The notes beneath the pieces were generated by a model. It ran no database searches, was not told the DNA's origin, and worked only from the letters and a program-made list of their open reading frames with translations. Positions 44,976-54,535 of a DNA stretch of 64,000 bases are shown one piece after another. The translations under genes were made by a program, and so were the position numbers. The number at the start of each line of letters is the position of its first letter. Position 1 is the first letter of the stretch. Origin of the DNA: Pseudomonas paralactis. Lineage in GTDB: Bacteria; Pseudomonadota; Gammaproteobacteria; Pseudomonadales; Pseudomonadaceae. Where the stretch lies: the NCBI RefSeq assembly GCF_001439735.1, contig NZ_JYLN01000004.1, forward strand, positions 186,001 to 250,000, read 5' to 3'.

Positions 44976-46637
44976 ATGAGCACTAGCACTGTGGCCGGCA
45001 CTGCCGCCGCACAGCCTGCGTTCCTGTCCAAGGAACGCATCATCGCCAAGCCGGGCTTCAACCGCTGGCTGGTTCCACCGGCCGCACTGGCCATCCACCT
45101 GTGCATCGGCATGGCCTATGGCTTCTCGGTATTCTGGCTGCCGTTGTCCAAGGCGCTGGGTATCACCGCACCGGTCGCCTGCGCGCCAGACATGAGCTTC
45201 ATCGCCCAAGTCTTCTCGTCCCAATGCGACTGGCCTATCTCCATGCTGGGCTGGATCTACACCCTGTTCTTCATCTTCCTGGGCTGCTCGGCAGCAATCT
45301 GGGGCGGCTGGCTGGAACATGCCGGGCCACGCAAGGCCGGCGTTGTCTCGGCGTTGTGCTGGTGCGGTGGCCTGCTGATCTCGGCGCTGGGTATCTATAC
45401 CCACCAGATCTGGCTGATGTGGATCGGCTCCGGTGTGATTGGCGGTATCGGCCTGGGCCTGGGCTATATCTCGCCCGTTTCGACCTTGATCAAGTGGTTC
45501 CCGGACAAGCGCGGCATGGCTACCGGCATGGCGATCATGGGCTTTGGCGGCGGCGCGATGGTGGGTGCGCCCCTGGCTGCGGCACTGATGGGCCATTTCT
45601 CTTCGCCGACCAGCGTCGGTGTATGGCAGAGCTTTGTGGTCATGGCGGCGATTTACTTCGTGTTCATGATCGGTGGCGCCCTGCTGTATCGCGTACCGCC
45701 GACCGGTTGGAAGCCTGAGGGCTGGACCGCGCCGGCGAAAAAAGCCAGCAATGCGATGATCACTCACCGTCACGTGCATGTGAATGTGGCGTGGAAAACC
45801 CCGCAGTTCCGCCTGGTATGGCTGGTGCTGTGCCTGAACGTATCGGCCGGTATCGGCATCCTCGGCATGGCTTCGCCACTGCTGCAGGAAGTGTTCGGCG
45901 GCAAGTTGCTGGGTGTTGATGTGCCATTTGGTCAACTGGATGCCGGTCAGCTGGCCTCCATTGCAGCCATTGCCGCTGGTTTTACCGGCCTGTTGAGCCT
46001 GTTCAACATTGGTGGCCGGTTCTTCTGGGCGTCGTTCTCTGACTACCTGGGGCGTAAAAACACCTACTTCGTGTTCTTCGCCCTGGGCTTTGCCCTGTAC
46101 GCGCTGATCCCGAACCTGGGGCACCTGGGCAACGTGGCGCTGTTTGTGGCGGCGTTCTGCATCATCCTGTCGATGTACGGCGGTGGTTTTGCCACGGTCC
46201 CGGCCTACCTGGCCGACCTGTTCGGCACCCAGATGGTAGGCGCGATCCACGGTCGCCTGTTGACCGCCTGGGCCGCTGCGGGCGTGTTGGGCCCGGTGCT
46301 GGTGAACTACCTGCGTGAGTACCAGTTGAGCATCGGCGTTGAACGCGCCGCGGCGTATGACATCACCTTGTACATCCTCGCCGGCCTGCTGGTGCTGGGT
46401 TTCATCTGCAACCTGCTGGTGCGCCCGGTGGCCGACAAGTACTTCATGAGCGACGCCGAACTGGCAGCCGAACAGGCGCTGGGTCATGATAAAGGTGCCG
46501 ATGCCACCACCGTGCTGGAGTGGAAGGCCTCCGCCGCCAGCAAGCCGTTGGCGATCGCCGCCTGGCTGGTGGTCGGTATTCCGTTGGCGTGGGGTGTGTG
46601 GGTGACCCTGCAGAAGACCGCAGTACTGTTCCACTGA
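44976..46637 (+). CDS. OFA-family MFS transporter (oxalate/formate antiporter-like)
   Basis: The 553-aa transporter has 12 major helices plus a C-terminal helix. The OFA signature sequences are WLVPPAALAIHLCIGMAYGFSVFWLPLSKALG (about 29-60), GVIGGIGLGLGYISPVSTLIKWFPDKRGMATGMAIMGFGGGAMVGAPLA (about 155-205) and FSLF-type helix 7. A C-terminal tail has a further helix (LAIAAWLVVGIPLAWGVWVTL). Members exchange oxalate/formate or carry other small monocarboxylates. The substrate is not determinable; no oxalate genes are adjacent. GGGGGA precedes the ATG by nine bases. Confidence 0.88.
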   Translation: MSTSTVAGTAAAQPAFLSKERIIAKPGFNRWLVPPAALAIHLCIGMAYGFSVFWLPLSKALGITAPVACAPDMSFIAQVFSSQCDWPISMLGWIYTLFFIFLGCSAAIWGGWLEHAGPRKAGVVSALCWCGGLLISALGIYTHQIWLMWIGSGVIGGIGLGLGYISPVSTLIKWFPDKRGMATGMAIMGFGGGAMVGAPLAAALMGHFSSPTSVGVWQSFVVMAAIYFVFMIGGALLYRVPPTGWKPEGWTAPAKKASNAMITHRHVHVNVAWKTPQFRLVWLVLCLNVSAGIGILGMASPLLQEVFGGKLLGVDVPFGQLDAGQLASIAAIAAGFTGLLSLFNIGGRFFWASFSDYLGRKNTYFVFFALGFALYALIPNLGHLGNVALFVAAFCIILSMYGGGFATVPAYLADLFGTQMVGAIHGRLLTAWAAAGVLGPVLVNYLREYQLSIGVERAAAYDITLYILAGLLVLGFICNLLVRPVADKYFMSDAELAAEQALGHDKGADATTVLEWKASAASKPLAIAAWLVVGIPLAWGVWVTLQKTAVLFH

Positions 46638-46654
46638 CACCGCAATAAGGGTGG

Positions 46655-46680
46655 GCCCGGCTCCTGTGGGGGCCGGGCTT
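46655..46680 (+). terminator. possible terminator after the OFA transporter
   Basis: GCCCGG (46655-46660) pairs with CCGGGC (46673-46678), extended inside by GC pairs, 18 bp after the stop; the following T-run is weak. Confidence 0.45.
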
Positions 46681-46843
46681 GTGTGGGAGCTCCTACATAA
46701 ACCCATGCTCACATGTATGCACATGTCTATCCCCGACATTCCTCGCTCCAACTCGTCAGTCTTATCCCCTTCGTTGTTTCTGTTTAGCGCCCGCGCCCCT
46801 ATAATGGCTGCCTTTTTCGCCCAATGATTTTGCGGAGCTGGTG

Positions 46844-47440
46844 ATGGCCGAACGTAAGGCATCTGTCGAGCGCGACACTCTGGAAACCCAGATCAAAGCC
46901 TCGATCAACCTGGATGGCACCGGAAAGGCCCGATTTGATATCGGTGTCCCTTTTCTTGAGCACATGCTGGACCAGATCGCCCGTCATGGGCTGATCGACC
47001 TGGATATCGTCGGCAAGGGCGACCTGCACATCGACGACCACCACATGGTGGAAGACGTGGGCATCACCCTCGGCCAGGCCTTTGCCAAGGCCATCGGCGA
47101 CAAAAAAGGCATCCGTCGCTACGGTCATGCCTATGTCCCGCTGGATGAAGCGCTGTCGCGTGTGGTCATCGACTTCTCCGGCCGCCCTGGCTTGCAGATG
47201 CACGTACCCTACACCCGCGCCAACGTGGGCCGTGGCTTTGATGTGGACCTGTTCCAGGAATTCTTCCAGGGCTTCGTCAACCACGCACTGGTCAGCCTGC
47301 ACATCGACAACCTGCGCGGCACCAACACCCACCACCAGATCGAAACCGTGTTCAAGGCTTTCGGCCGCGCGTTGCGCATGGCTGTGGAGGTCGATGAGCG
47401 CATGGGCGGGCAAATGCCGTCGACCAAGGGCGTTCTGTAA
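46844..47440 (+). CDS. hisB: imidazoleglycerol-phosphate dehydratase HisB
   Basis: The 198-aa monofunctional enzyme lacks the histidinol-phosphatase half. The start at ATG 46844 has GGAG six bases upstream; an overlapping GTG at 46841 is too close. Metal-binding HHMVED at about 64-69 and [23 protein letters not shown] near the end are characteristic. It catalyses the sixth step of histidine synthesis. First gene of hisBHAF with the DUF2164 gene inserted; a TATAAT at 46800-46805 is a likely -10 box. Its last base overlaps the hisH ATG. Confidence 0.97.
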   Translation: MAERKASVERDTLETQIKASINLDGTGKARFDIGVPFLEHMLDQIARHGLIDLDIVGKGDLHIDDHHMVEDVGITLGQAFAKAIGDKKGIRRYGHAYVPLDEALSRVVIDFSGRPGLQMHVPYTRANVGRGFDVDLFQEFFQGFVNHALVSLHIDNLRGTNTHHQIETVFKAFGRALRMAVEVDERMGGQMPSTKGVL

Positions 47441-48078
47441 TGCAGACGGTCGCGGTTATCGATTACGGCATGGGTAACCTGCACTCGGTGGCCAAGGCCC
47501 TTGAGCACGTAGGCGCCGGCAAGGTGCTGATCACCAGCGATGCCAGCGTGATTCGCGAAGCCGACCGCGTGGTGTTCCCCGGCGTTGGCGCGATTCGCGA
47601 TTGCATGGCCGAGATCCGCCGCCTGGGCTTTGACAGCCTGGTGCGCGAGGTCAGCCAGGATCGCCCGTTCCTCGGTATTTGCGTCGGCATGCAAGCCTTG
47701 CTCGACAGCAGTGAAGAGAACGGTGGCGTCGATTGCATCGGGATGTTCCCGGGCCAAGTGAAGTTCTTTGGCAAAGACCTGCATGAAGGTGGTGAGCACC
47801 TGAAGGTCCCGCACATGGGCTGGAACGAGGTGCGCCGCACCGTCGACCACCCGCTGTGGCATGAAATCCCGGACATGGCGCGTTTCTACTTCGTGCACAG
47901 CTACTACATCGCCGCCGGTAACCCGCGCCAGGTGGTGGGTGGTGGGCATTACGGCGTCGACTTCGCCGCAGCGCTGGCCGAAGGTTCGCGTTTTGCCGTG
48001 CAGTTCCACCCGGAGAAGAGCCATACCCATGGCCTGCAATTGCTGCAGAACTTCGCCGCGTGGGATGGTCGCTGGTAA
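47440..48078 (+). CDS. hisH: imidazole glycerol phosphate synthase subunit HisH
   Basis: The 212-aa class I glutamine amidotransferase subunit supplies ammonia to HisF for imidazole ring closure. The nucleophile is in [11 protein letters not shown] (cysteine at about 83). The other triad members appear as VQFHPEKSH (His and Glu near 190). Overlaps hisB by one base and the DUF2164 gene by one base, so the four proteins are made from one transcript. Its partner hisF follows two genes later. Confidence 0.97.
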   Translation: MQTVAVIDYGMGNLHSVAKALEHVGAGKVLITSDASVIREADRVVFPGVGAIRDCMAEIRRLGFDSLVREVSQDRPFLGICVGMQALLDSSEENGGVDCIGMFPGQVKFFGKDLHEGGEHLKVPHMGWNEVRRTVDHPLWHEIPDMARFYFVHSYYIAAGNPRQVVGGGHYGVDFAAALAEGSRFAVQFHPEKSHTHGLQLLQNFAAWDGRW

Positions 48079-48335
48079 TGGCCAAGAAACCGAAGCCGCC
48101 GATCTTGAACCTCACGCCCGAGCAGGAGCGTGCGGCCACCGACAAGATCAAACGTTTCATGGAAGACCGCTTCGAGCTCAAGCTGGGTTCGTTCGAGGTC
48201 GCCGAGATTCTTGAGCTGTTCACCACCGAAGTGGCGCCGCATTATTACAACAGGGCGGTTTTCGACACGCAGACGCTCCTTAAAGAAAGGTTCGAAAGCA
48301 TCGAAAGCGACTTGTGGTCGCTTGAGAAACCCTGA
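48078..48335 (+). CDS. DUF2164-family small protein
   Basis: The 85-aa protein starts at the ATG overlapping the hisH stop (TAATG junction). It begins [85 protein letters not shown], a DUF2164-type sequence, soluble and helical. Function unknown. Its position between hisH and hisA is recurrent in Pseudomonas as far as I recall, but a role in histidine synthesis is not shown. Confidence 0.88.
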   Translation: MAKKPKPPILNLTPEQERAATDKIKRFMEDRFELKLGSFEVAEILELFTTEVAPHYYNRAVFDTQTLLKERFESIESDLWSLEKP

Positions 48336-48374
48336 TTTCCCAAGCATTGCTGAATATCGAATAAGGTTTGCCAG

Positions 48375-49112
48375 ATGCTGATTATCCCCGCTATCGATCT
48401 CAAGGACGGCGCTTGTGTACGCCTGCGCCAGGGCCGCATGGAAGATTCCACGGTGTTCTCCGATGACCCGGTGAGCATGGCCGCCAAATGGGTGGAAGGT
48501 GGCTGTCGTCGTTTGCATCTGGTGGACTTGAACGGTGCCTTCGAAGGCCAGCCGGTCAATGGCGAGGTGGTCACCGCGATTGCCAAGCGCTACCCGAACC
48601 TGCCGATCCAGATCGGCGGCGGTATCCGCTCCCTGGAGACCATCGAGCACTACGTGAAAGCGGGCGTGAGCTACGTGATCATCGGCACCAAGGCCGTGAA
48701 AGACCCAGCCTTCGTCGCCGAAGCCTGCCGTGCGTTCCCCGGCAAGGTTATCGTCGGCCTGGATGCCAAGGACGGCTTTGTTGCCACCGATGGCTGGGCT
48801 GAAATCAGCACCGTGCAGGTGATCGACCTGGCCAAGCAGTTCGAAGCCGACGGCGTGTCTGCCATTGTTTATACCGACATCGCCAAAGACGGCATGATGC
48901 AGGGCTGCAACGTACCCTTCACCGCAGCCCTGGCAGCGGCCACCAAGATTCCGGTGATCGCCTCGGGCGGCATACACAACCTGGGTGACATCAAGTCGCT
49001 GCTGGACGCCAAGGCTCCCGGCATTATCGGCGCCATCACCGGCCGTGCGATCTATGAAGGCACCCTGGACGTCGCCGAAGCTCAGGCTTACTGCGACGCC
49101 TACAACGGCTGA
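48375..49112 (+). CDS. hisA: phosphoribosylformimino-5-aminoimidazole carboxamide ribotide isomerase HisA
   Basis: The 245-aa TIM-barrel enzyme converts ProFAR to PRFAR in histidine synthesis. Catalytic Asp8 sits in [15 protein letters not shown], and the second aspartate in [15 protein letters not shown] (about 126-140). Phosphate-binding loops IGGGIRS and ASGGIHN are present. The enzyme is structurally related to HisF, which follows by 9 bp; both are in the operon hisB-hisH-DUF2164-hisA-hisF. Confidence 0.97.
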
Positions 49113-49121
49113 GGACTGACC

Positions 49122-49892
49122 ATGGCGCTGGCCAAACGCATCATCCCTTGCCTGGACGTCGACAACGGTCGTGTGGTCAAGGGCGTCAAGTTCGAGAACA
49201 TCCGTGATGCCGGCGACCCGGTGGAAATTGCCCGTCGCTACGATGAGCAAGGTGCCGACGAGATTACCTTTCTCGACATCACCGCCAGCGTCGATGGCCG
49301 CGACACCACGCTGCATACCGTCGAGCGCATGGCCAGCCAGGTGTTTATCCCGCTGACCGTGGGTGGTGGTGTGCGCACGGTGCAAGACATCCGCAACCTG
49401 CTTAATGCCGGTGCGGACAAGGTCTCGATCAACACCGCCGCCGTGTTCAACCCTGAGTTTGTCGGCGAAGCCGCGCAACACTTCGGCTCGCAATGCATCG
49501 TCGTCGCCATCGACGCCAAGAAGGTTTCCGGCCCGGGCGAAACCCCGCGCTGGGAGATCTTCACCCATGGCGGGCGCAAGCCTACCGGGCTGGATGCGGT
49601 GGAGTGGGCGATGAAGATGGAAGGCTTGGGCGCCGGTGAAATCCTGCTGACCAGCATGGACCAGGACGGCATGAAAAACGGCTTCGACCTGGGCGTCACC
49701 CGCGCCATCAGCGATGCCCTGGGCATCCCGGTGATCGCCTCCGGTGGCGTCGGTAACCTGCAGCATTTGGCCGATGGCGTGATCGAGGGCCATGCCAGCG
49801 CGGTGCTGGCGGCGAGTATTTTCCACTTTGGCGAATACACCGTGCCTGAGGCCAAAGCCTATATGGCGGCGCGCGGTATCGTCGTTCGCTAA
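49122..49892 (+). CDS. hisF: imidazole glycerol phosphate synthase subunit HisF
   Basis: The 256-aa TIM-barrel subunit makes imidazole glycerol phosphate and AICAR from PRFAR and ammonia supplied by HisH. Catalytic aspartates are in [15 protein letters not shown] (Asp11) and [16 protein letters not shown] (about 127-142). Phosphate loops TVGGGVRT and ASGGVGN are present. It is the last his gene in this operon; the orphan solute-binding protein follows by 66 bp. Confidence 0.98.
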   Translation: MALAKRIIPCLDVDNGRVVKGVKFENIRDAGDPVEIARRYDEQGADEITFLDITASVDGRDTTLHTVERMASQVFIPLTVGGGVRTVQDIRNLLNAGADKVSINTAAVFNPEFVGEAAQHFGSQCIVVAIDAKKVSGPGETPRWEIFTHGGRKPTGLDAVEWAMKMEGLGAGEILLTSMDQDGMKNGFDLGVTRAISDALGIPVIASGGVGNLQHLADGVIEGHASAVLAASIFHFGEYTVPEAKAYMAARGIVVR

Positions 49893-49958
49893 ACGCTACT
49901 GGACACCATGGCAGGCTCGCGGCACTCTCTGCGCTTGCCATGGATTCCGGTAGCCTTC

Positions 49959-50714
49959 ATGTTCAAACACCTGCTGCTCGCCCTCGCCAGTACCTCCCTG
50001 CTCATGGCCGGTACGGCCAAAGCCGAAGAACCGTCGGACGCCTCCCTGGTGCTGCTGACGGAAAATTTCCCGCCCTACAACATGGCGAAAAACGGTAAGA
50101 ACTTCGCCAAGGACGAGAACATCGAAGGCATCGCCGTGGACATCGTGCGCGAGACCTTCCAGCGTGCCGGTATTTCCTACAACCTCACCTTGCGTTTCCC
50201 TTGGGAACGAATCTACAAGCTCGCCCTGGAAAAGCCCGGTTACGGCGTATTTGTCATGGCGCGGTTGCCAGACCGTGAAGCCTTGTTCAAATGGGTCGGC
50301 CCCATCGGCCCGGACGATTGGGTGCTGCTGGCCAAGGCCGACAGCAAGATCCAGCTCAGCGATCTTGAGCACGCCCGCCGCTACAGGATCGGCGCTTACA
50401 AGGGCGATGCAATTGCTGAAACACTGGGAAAGCAGGGGCTCAATCCGATTGTCGCTCTGCGCGACCAGGACAATGCGCAAAAGCTCATGGAAGGCCAGAT
50501 CGACCTTTGGGCCACTGGCGATCCTGCTGGGCGTTACCTGGCGCGACAGGTTGGTGTAACAGGGCTTAAGACCGTGTTGCGGTTCAATAGCGCGCAGCTT
50601 TATCTGGCGTTGAACAAGGACGTGCCTGATGAGGTGGTCGCCAAGCTCCAGGCGGCGCTGGATGAGTTACGCAAGAGCGGTCGTGTAGACGAAATCATGG
50701 CGCGTTACCTCTGA
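49959..50714 (+). CDS. orphan periplasmic amino-acid-type binding protein
   Basis: The 251-aa protein starts at ATG 49959, giving signal peptide MFKHLLLALASTSLLMAGTAKA; a longer frame begins upstream without a signal sequence. The SBP_bac_3-like body (LVLLTENFPPYNMAKNGKNFAKDENIEGIAVDIVRETFQRAGISYNLTLRFPWERIYKLALEKPGYGVFVMARLPDREALFKWVGPI) is of the type found in stand-alone ABC-like binding proteins of Pseudomonas. No permease or ATPase is adjacent, so it may be a sensor ligand-binding protein or use a distant transporter. Confidence 0.82.
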   Translation: MFKHLLLALASTSLLMAGTAKAEEPSDASLVLLTENFPPYNMAKNGKNFAKDENIEGIAVDIVRETFQRAGISYNLTLRFPWERIYKLALEKPGYGVFVMARLPDREALFKWVGPIGPDDWVLLAKADSKIQLSDLEHARRYRIGAYKGDAIAETLGKQGLNPIVALRDQDNAQKLMEGQIDLWATGDPAGRYLARQVGVTGLKTVLRFNSAQLYLALNKDVPDEVVAKLQAALDELRKSGRVDEIMARYL

Positions 50715-50746
50715 AGTTGGCAGTTGCGCAGAATAAACGCGGTCAA

Positions 50747-50839
50747 AATGTGGGAGGGGGCTTGCCCCCGATAGCAGTAGATCAGCCAATACATTTTCAG
50801 CTGACACACTGCCATCGGGGGCAAGCCCCCTCCCACATT
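50747..50839. repeat. REP-type inverted repeat pair
   Basis: AATGTGGGAGGGGGCTTGCC faces its inverted counterpart at the right edge (GGGGGCAAGCCCCCTCCC), about 32 bases apart. It lies between convergent genes. Confidence 0.88.
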
Positions 50840-50858
50840 GGATCTTCGCTGCCTTCAT

Positions 50859-51632
50859 TTAGCGGTAAATGCCGTTTTTGCCGTGGGCACTCATCGCCCG
50901 GTTACTGCGCACGCTGATCATCAATTTGATATCGATCCACTCCACGCCCTGGGCCTTGAGCTTGGGCAATTCGCGCTCCAGCACTGCCAGGGTCTGCGGG
51001 TAAGGGTGCCCGATCATCACCGCCGAGCCCTGCTTGTGCGCCAGCTTGATCGCGGTTTGCAGTTGTGTGGTAATCGCTGCCTCGGTGCGTTCGTCATCAA
51101 GGAACACATCCCGTGAAACATGCGCCAAACCGATCTTCTGCGCCTCGGCGGCGGCGACGGTCTGCGCGCTGGTGCGGCTGTCGACGAAGAACTTGTGGCG
51201 CCGTTGCAGCTCGGCCATCAACCACGCCATCGCCTGGGGTTGCGCGGTCATGCGGCTGCCCATATGGTTGTTGATACCGGCGGTGTAGGGCACCGCTTCA
51301 AACGCGGCATCCAGGCGCTTGCCCAGTTCTTCGATAGACAGCTGCGGGTGCCAGGCGAAGGGGCCGGTGGCCGGGTCCATGGGCATGTGCAGGATCACGA
51401 TCTTGCCGGCCTTGTGGGCCTCGCGGGCGAATTCGGCGGCGTGGGGCGTGTCGGGCATGATCGCGGCCGTTACCGGGCCGGGCAGCCCAAGCACACGGCG
51501 ATCGCGCGGCAGGTTTTGCCCCAGGTCGTCGATGATGAGAGTCAGGTAGGCTTTGTGGGGTTCGTCGGCAGGGGCCGCGTGAGCGACCCCTGCCAGGCTG
51601 CACAGCACAGCGATGATCAGGGCAAAACGCAT
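50859..51632 (-). CDS. divergent polysaccharide deacetylase family protein
   Basis: The 257-aa secreted protein has signal MRFALIIAVLCSLAGVAHA. The start ATG 51632 lies just after the ctpA stop (an upstream TTG is possible). Its body has LTLIIDDLGQNLPRDRRVLGLPGPVTAAIMPDTPHAAEFAREAHKAGKIVILHMPMDP and MISVRSN near the end, as in the YibQ-type family. Homologues lie downstream of envC-ctpA and have no shown deacetylase activity. A role in cell-wall remodelling is inferred from operon context. Confidence 0.88.
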   Translation of the reverse strand: MRFALIIAVLCSLAGVAHAAPADEPHKAYLTLIIDDLGQNLPRDRRVLGLPGPVTAAIMPDTPHAAEFAREAHKAGKIVILHMPMDPATGPFAWHPQLSIEELGKRLDAAFEAVPYTAGINNHMGSRMTAQPQAMAWLMAELQRRHKFFVDSRTSAQTVAAAEAQKIGLAHVSRDVFLDDERTEAAITTQLQTAIKLAHKQGSAVMIGHPYPQTLAVLERELPKLKAQGVEWIDIKLMISVRSNRAMSAHGKNGIYR

Positions 51633-51634
51633 GA

Positions 51635-52951
51635 TCAACGGCTGCGCGTGATGCTCAGGCCCTTGAGCAGGCTCAGTGCCTGGGCCAACTGGTAGTCATC
51701 ATCCTGCGGCATCGGCTTGGCCTTGGCGCCGCTGCCGGTAGGCTGGTCGGCACCGCCGTTGCCATTGCCCAGGTGACCTTGCAGGTCGGCCTCTTTGTAG
51801 TACTCGCCGTCGATCTCGTTGGTGATCTTGGCTCTGCGTACTTCGATGTCCGGCACGATGCCCTGGGCCTGGATCGAGCGGCCGTTAGGCGTGTAGTACA
51901 GCGCGGTGGTGATTTTCAGTGCGCGTTCGTTGTTCAACGGCAACACGGTCTGCACCGAGCCTTTGCCGAAGCTGGTGGTGCCCATCAGCACGCCGCGCTT
52001 GAGGTCTTGCAGGGCGCCGGCGACGATTTCCGAGGCCGAGGCGCTGCCGCCGTTGATCAGCACCGCCAACGGCACGTTTTCGCTTAAGTCGTTGCCGGTG
52101 GCCGAGAAGCGCAACTCGGAGTTGGCGATACGGCCCTTGGTGTAGACGATCAGGCCCTTGGTGACAAAGTGGTCGACCACTTCAACCGCCGACTGCAACA
52201 CGCCGCCTGGGTTGTTGCGCAGGTCAAGCACGATGCCGTTGAGCTTCTTGCCGTTGTCTTTGCGCAGCTTGGCCAGGGCCTTGGCCACTTCGTCGCCGGT
52301 CTTGACCTGGAACTGGGTGATACGGATGTAACCGTAGCCCGACTCCAGCAACTGGCTCTTCACACTCTTGACCGTGATGGTCGCACGGGCCAGGGTCACG
52401 TCAAACGGGTTACCGCCATCACGTACCAGGGTCAGGGTGATCTTCTGGCCGAGCTTGCCGCGCATCTTGTCGACGGCTTCGGTCATGGTCTGGCCGCGGG
52501 TCGGCTGGCCATTGATCTTCACGATCAGGTCGCCGGCCTGGATACCGGCCTTGGATGCAGGGGTATCGTCGATGGGCGAGACCACTTTGATCTGGCCGTC
52601 TTCAGAGCCCACTTCGATGCCCAGGCCGCCGAACTCACCGCTGGTGCTTTCCTGCAACTCGGCGAAATCTTCCGGGCCCAGGTAGGCGGAGTGCGGATCA
52701 AGGTTGCTGAGCATGCCCTTGATGGCATTTTCCAGCAGAGCCTTGTCGTCTACAGGTTCGACATACGCTGCCTTGATCCGGTCCATGACCTCGGCAAAAG
52801 TGCGCAGCTCATCCAGCGGCAACGGTGCCTTAGTGGTGGCGGCAGAGGTCGCGGCTGTGGCGGCGGGAGCCTGGTCGGCAAAAGCCAGAGGCGCGCCGAT
52901 CACCAGGGCGATCGTCAGGGCCAGCGAAGTGAGGCGGGACAAATGCAGCAT
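51635..52951 (-). CDS. ctpA: carboxyl-terminal processing protease CtpA (S41)
   Basis: The 438-aa periplasmic protease has a signal peptide MLHLSRLTSLALTIALVIGAPLAFA. A PDZ domain follows at about 105-180 (GGLGIEVGSEDGQIKVVSPIDDTPASKAGIQAGDLIVKINGQPT). The S41 catalytic core has GGSASASEIVAGALQD (serine) and TSFGKGSVQTVLPL (lysine dyad) at about 300-330. It degrades or processes periplasmic and cell-wall hydrolase targets. Operon: envC-ctpA-deacetylase, with 30 bp to envC and two bases to the deacetylase ATG. Confidence 0.96.
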   Translation of the reverse strand: MLHLSRLTSLALTIALVIGAPLAFADQAPAATAATSAATTKAPLPLDELRTFAEVMDRIKAAYVEPVDDKALLENAIKGMLSNLDPHSAYLGPEDFAELQESTSGEFGGLGIEVGSEDGQIKVVSPIDDTPASKAGIQAGDLIVKINGQPTRGQTMTEAVDKMRGKLGQKITLTLVRDGGNPFDVTLARATITVKSVKSQLLESGYGYIRITQFQVKTGDEVAKALAKLRKDNGKKLNGIVLDLRNNPGGVLQSAVEVVDHFVTKGLIVYTKGRIANSELRFSATGNDLSENVPLAVLINGGSASASEIVAGALQDLKRGVLMGTTSFGKGSVQTVLPLNNERALKITTALYYTPNGRSIQAQGIVPDIEVRRAKITNEIDGEYYKEADLQGHLGNGNGGADQPTGSGAKAKPMPQDDDYQLAQALSLLKGLSITRSR

Positions 52952-52981
52952 GTCGAACGAACTCCTAATGTAGATGCGGCC

Positions 52982-54277
52982 CTATCCTTGGGAACGGCAC
53001 CATTGTGCAGGATCGCTCGGGCGACCCTGCTGACGAATAGCGAAGTACAGCGCCGGGGTGTCCTGGCCGCCACTGTTACCGACAGTGGAGATGGATTCAC
53101 CGGCTTTTACAACATCACCTGCCGACTTGAGTAATGTCTGATTGTGGCCGTAAAGGCTCAAATAGCCATTTCCGTGGTCGAGAATCACCAGCAAACCGGC
53201 GCCCCGCAGCCAATCGGCAAATACCACGCGCCCACCGTGAACGGCGTGGACCTGGCTGCCGGCGGAGGCGCTGATCATCACCCCATCCCACTTGGCGCGA
53301 GTGTCATCGCCGCGGGTTTCTCCAAAGCGTGCCAATAGTCGACCATCAACCGGCCATGGAAGTTTGCCCCGCGCTGAAGCAAAAGGGCCGCCGAACGACT
53401 CGCCGCTGCTGGAAACCAGCGGGCCAGGGCTTGCACGCGCGGGTTTGCGCGGTGCTGGCGCGTCGCTGGTGGCTGCCAGTTCGGCCTCACGCTGACGCTT
53501 TTTTTCCGCTTCCTGCTGGGCGATCAGCGCTTTTTGCCGCGCTTCTTCGGCTTCACGTGCCTGGCGCGCCAGGGTTTCTTCGATGGTTTTGAGCACTTTG
53601 GCCAGGTCGGCCTGGTCCTGCTCGCGTGCCTGGAGCTTGGCGTCGCGGGCTTTTACATCGCTATTGAGCTTGGCCAGGGCCTGCTGGCGTTCCTTGCGTA
53701 CTTTATCGAGCTGGTCGCGCTGGGTGTCCAGGGCGGTTTTCTGGTCGAGCAGCTGCGATTGCTGGTCGGCGATTTCCTGTTCGACATTGGCCAGTTGGCG
53801 CAGGGTTTCGTTAAACCCCTTCAATTGCGCCAGGCGCGCCTGGCTCAGGTAGTCGTAATAAGTGAGGGTGCGGGCGAATTTCTCAGGGTTTTGCTGGTTG
53901 AGCAGCAGCTTGAGGTATTCCTGGCGGCCGCTTTGGTAGGCGGCGCGGGCCTGGATCGCGATCAGGCGTTGCTGTTCAACGCGGGCGCTCTGGAGTTTTT
54001 TTTTCTCAGCGTCGAGTCGCTCCAGTTCCGACTCGCTCTTCTTTAGTTCTTTTTGCAGCTCCTGGACCTGCTTCTCCAGCTTGCCCATCTCGGTTTCCGT
54101 GCCGCGCAGGTCTTTCTGCACCCCGGATTTTTCTTCCTGGAGCTTGCCGAGCAGCTTTTTCAGCTCGGTAATGTCCTGACGCGTAGCGTCCAACTGTTGT
54201 TGGGTTTGTGCGCGCTCATCGGCAAACGCCGGTTGGAGCAGGCAGACAAGAGCGAGGGTTATCAAGGCGCGAAGCAT
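52982..54277 (-). CDS. envC: murein hydrolase activator EnvC
   Basis: The 431-aa protein starts at ATG 54277, giving signal MLRALITLALVCLLQPAFA; the longer frame upstream is not a gene. Two long coiled coils span about 20-270 (DATRQDITELKKLLGKLQEEKSGVQKDLRGTETEMGKLEKQVQELQKEL). A C-terminal LytM (M23) domain at about 310-431 is degenerate: the first zinc motif H-x-x-x-D is replaced (RAKWDGVM) and HxH is YGHNQ. It is thus a non-catalytic activator of AmiA/B-type amidases at the septum, recruited by FtsEX. Confidence 0.94.
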   Translation of the reverse strand: MLRALITLALVCLLQPAFADERAQTQQQLDATRQDITELKKLLGKLQEEKSGVQKDLRGTETEMGKLEKQVQELQKELKKSESELERLDAEKKKLQSARVEQQRLIAIQARAAYQSGRQEYLKLLLNQQNPEKFARTLTYYDYLSQARLAQLKGFNETLRQLANVEQEIADQQSQLLDQKTALDTQRDQLDKVRKERQQALAKLNSDVKARDAKLQAREQDQADLAKVLKTIEETLARQAREAEEARQKALIAQQEAEKKRQREAELAATSDAPAPRKPARASPGPLVSSSGESFGGPFASARGKLPWPVDGRLLARFGETRGDDTRAKWDGVMISASAGSQVHAVHGGRVVFADWLRGAGLLVILDHGNGYLSLYGHNQTLLKSAGDVVKAGESISTVGNSGGQDTPALYFAIRQQGRPSDPAQWCRSQG

Positions 54278-54422
54278 AGAGGCGGGCGACACCAGGGGAA
54301 AAGGACGGCCTAGTATGCCCGCCAAGCGCTGCAAAAAAAACGCCCAATTGGGGCGGTAGGGCAAGATAGCTGCCGAGTGGCGATGGTATGGCGAAAAGAC
54401 ATCTACCAAACACCACAAAACC

Positions 54423-54514
54423 AATGCGGGAGCGGGCTTGCCCGCGATTGCGGTGGGTCAGCGACATAGATGTCGACTGATTAGCCGCTATCGCGGGCAA
54501 GCCCGCTCCCACAC
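54423..54514. repeat. REP-type inverted repeat pair
   Basis: GCGGGAGCGGGCTTGCCCGCGAT at the left is mirrored by ATCGCGGGCAAGCCCGCTCCCAC at the right, about 40 bases apart, in the gap between envC's upstream region and the gpmI stop. Confidence 0.88.
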
Positions 54515-54535
54515 TGTTTTGTGGCGTACTTTGGA

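Noticed and set aside
44973..46862. Long leftward open frame of 629 codons opposite the OFA transporter
   Set aside because: It is the complement of a convincing MFS gene; the translated sequence is His/Gln/Arg-rich with no family signature, and no ribosome site supports it.
47949..49826. Leftward open frame of 625 codons opposite hisA/hisF
   Set aside because: Antisense of two unambiguous histidine genes; a GC-rich shadow frame.
52982..54277. EnvC as an active M23 endopeptidase
   Set aside because: The first zinc-binding motif is missing; only an activator role is supported.
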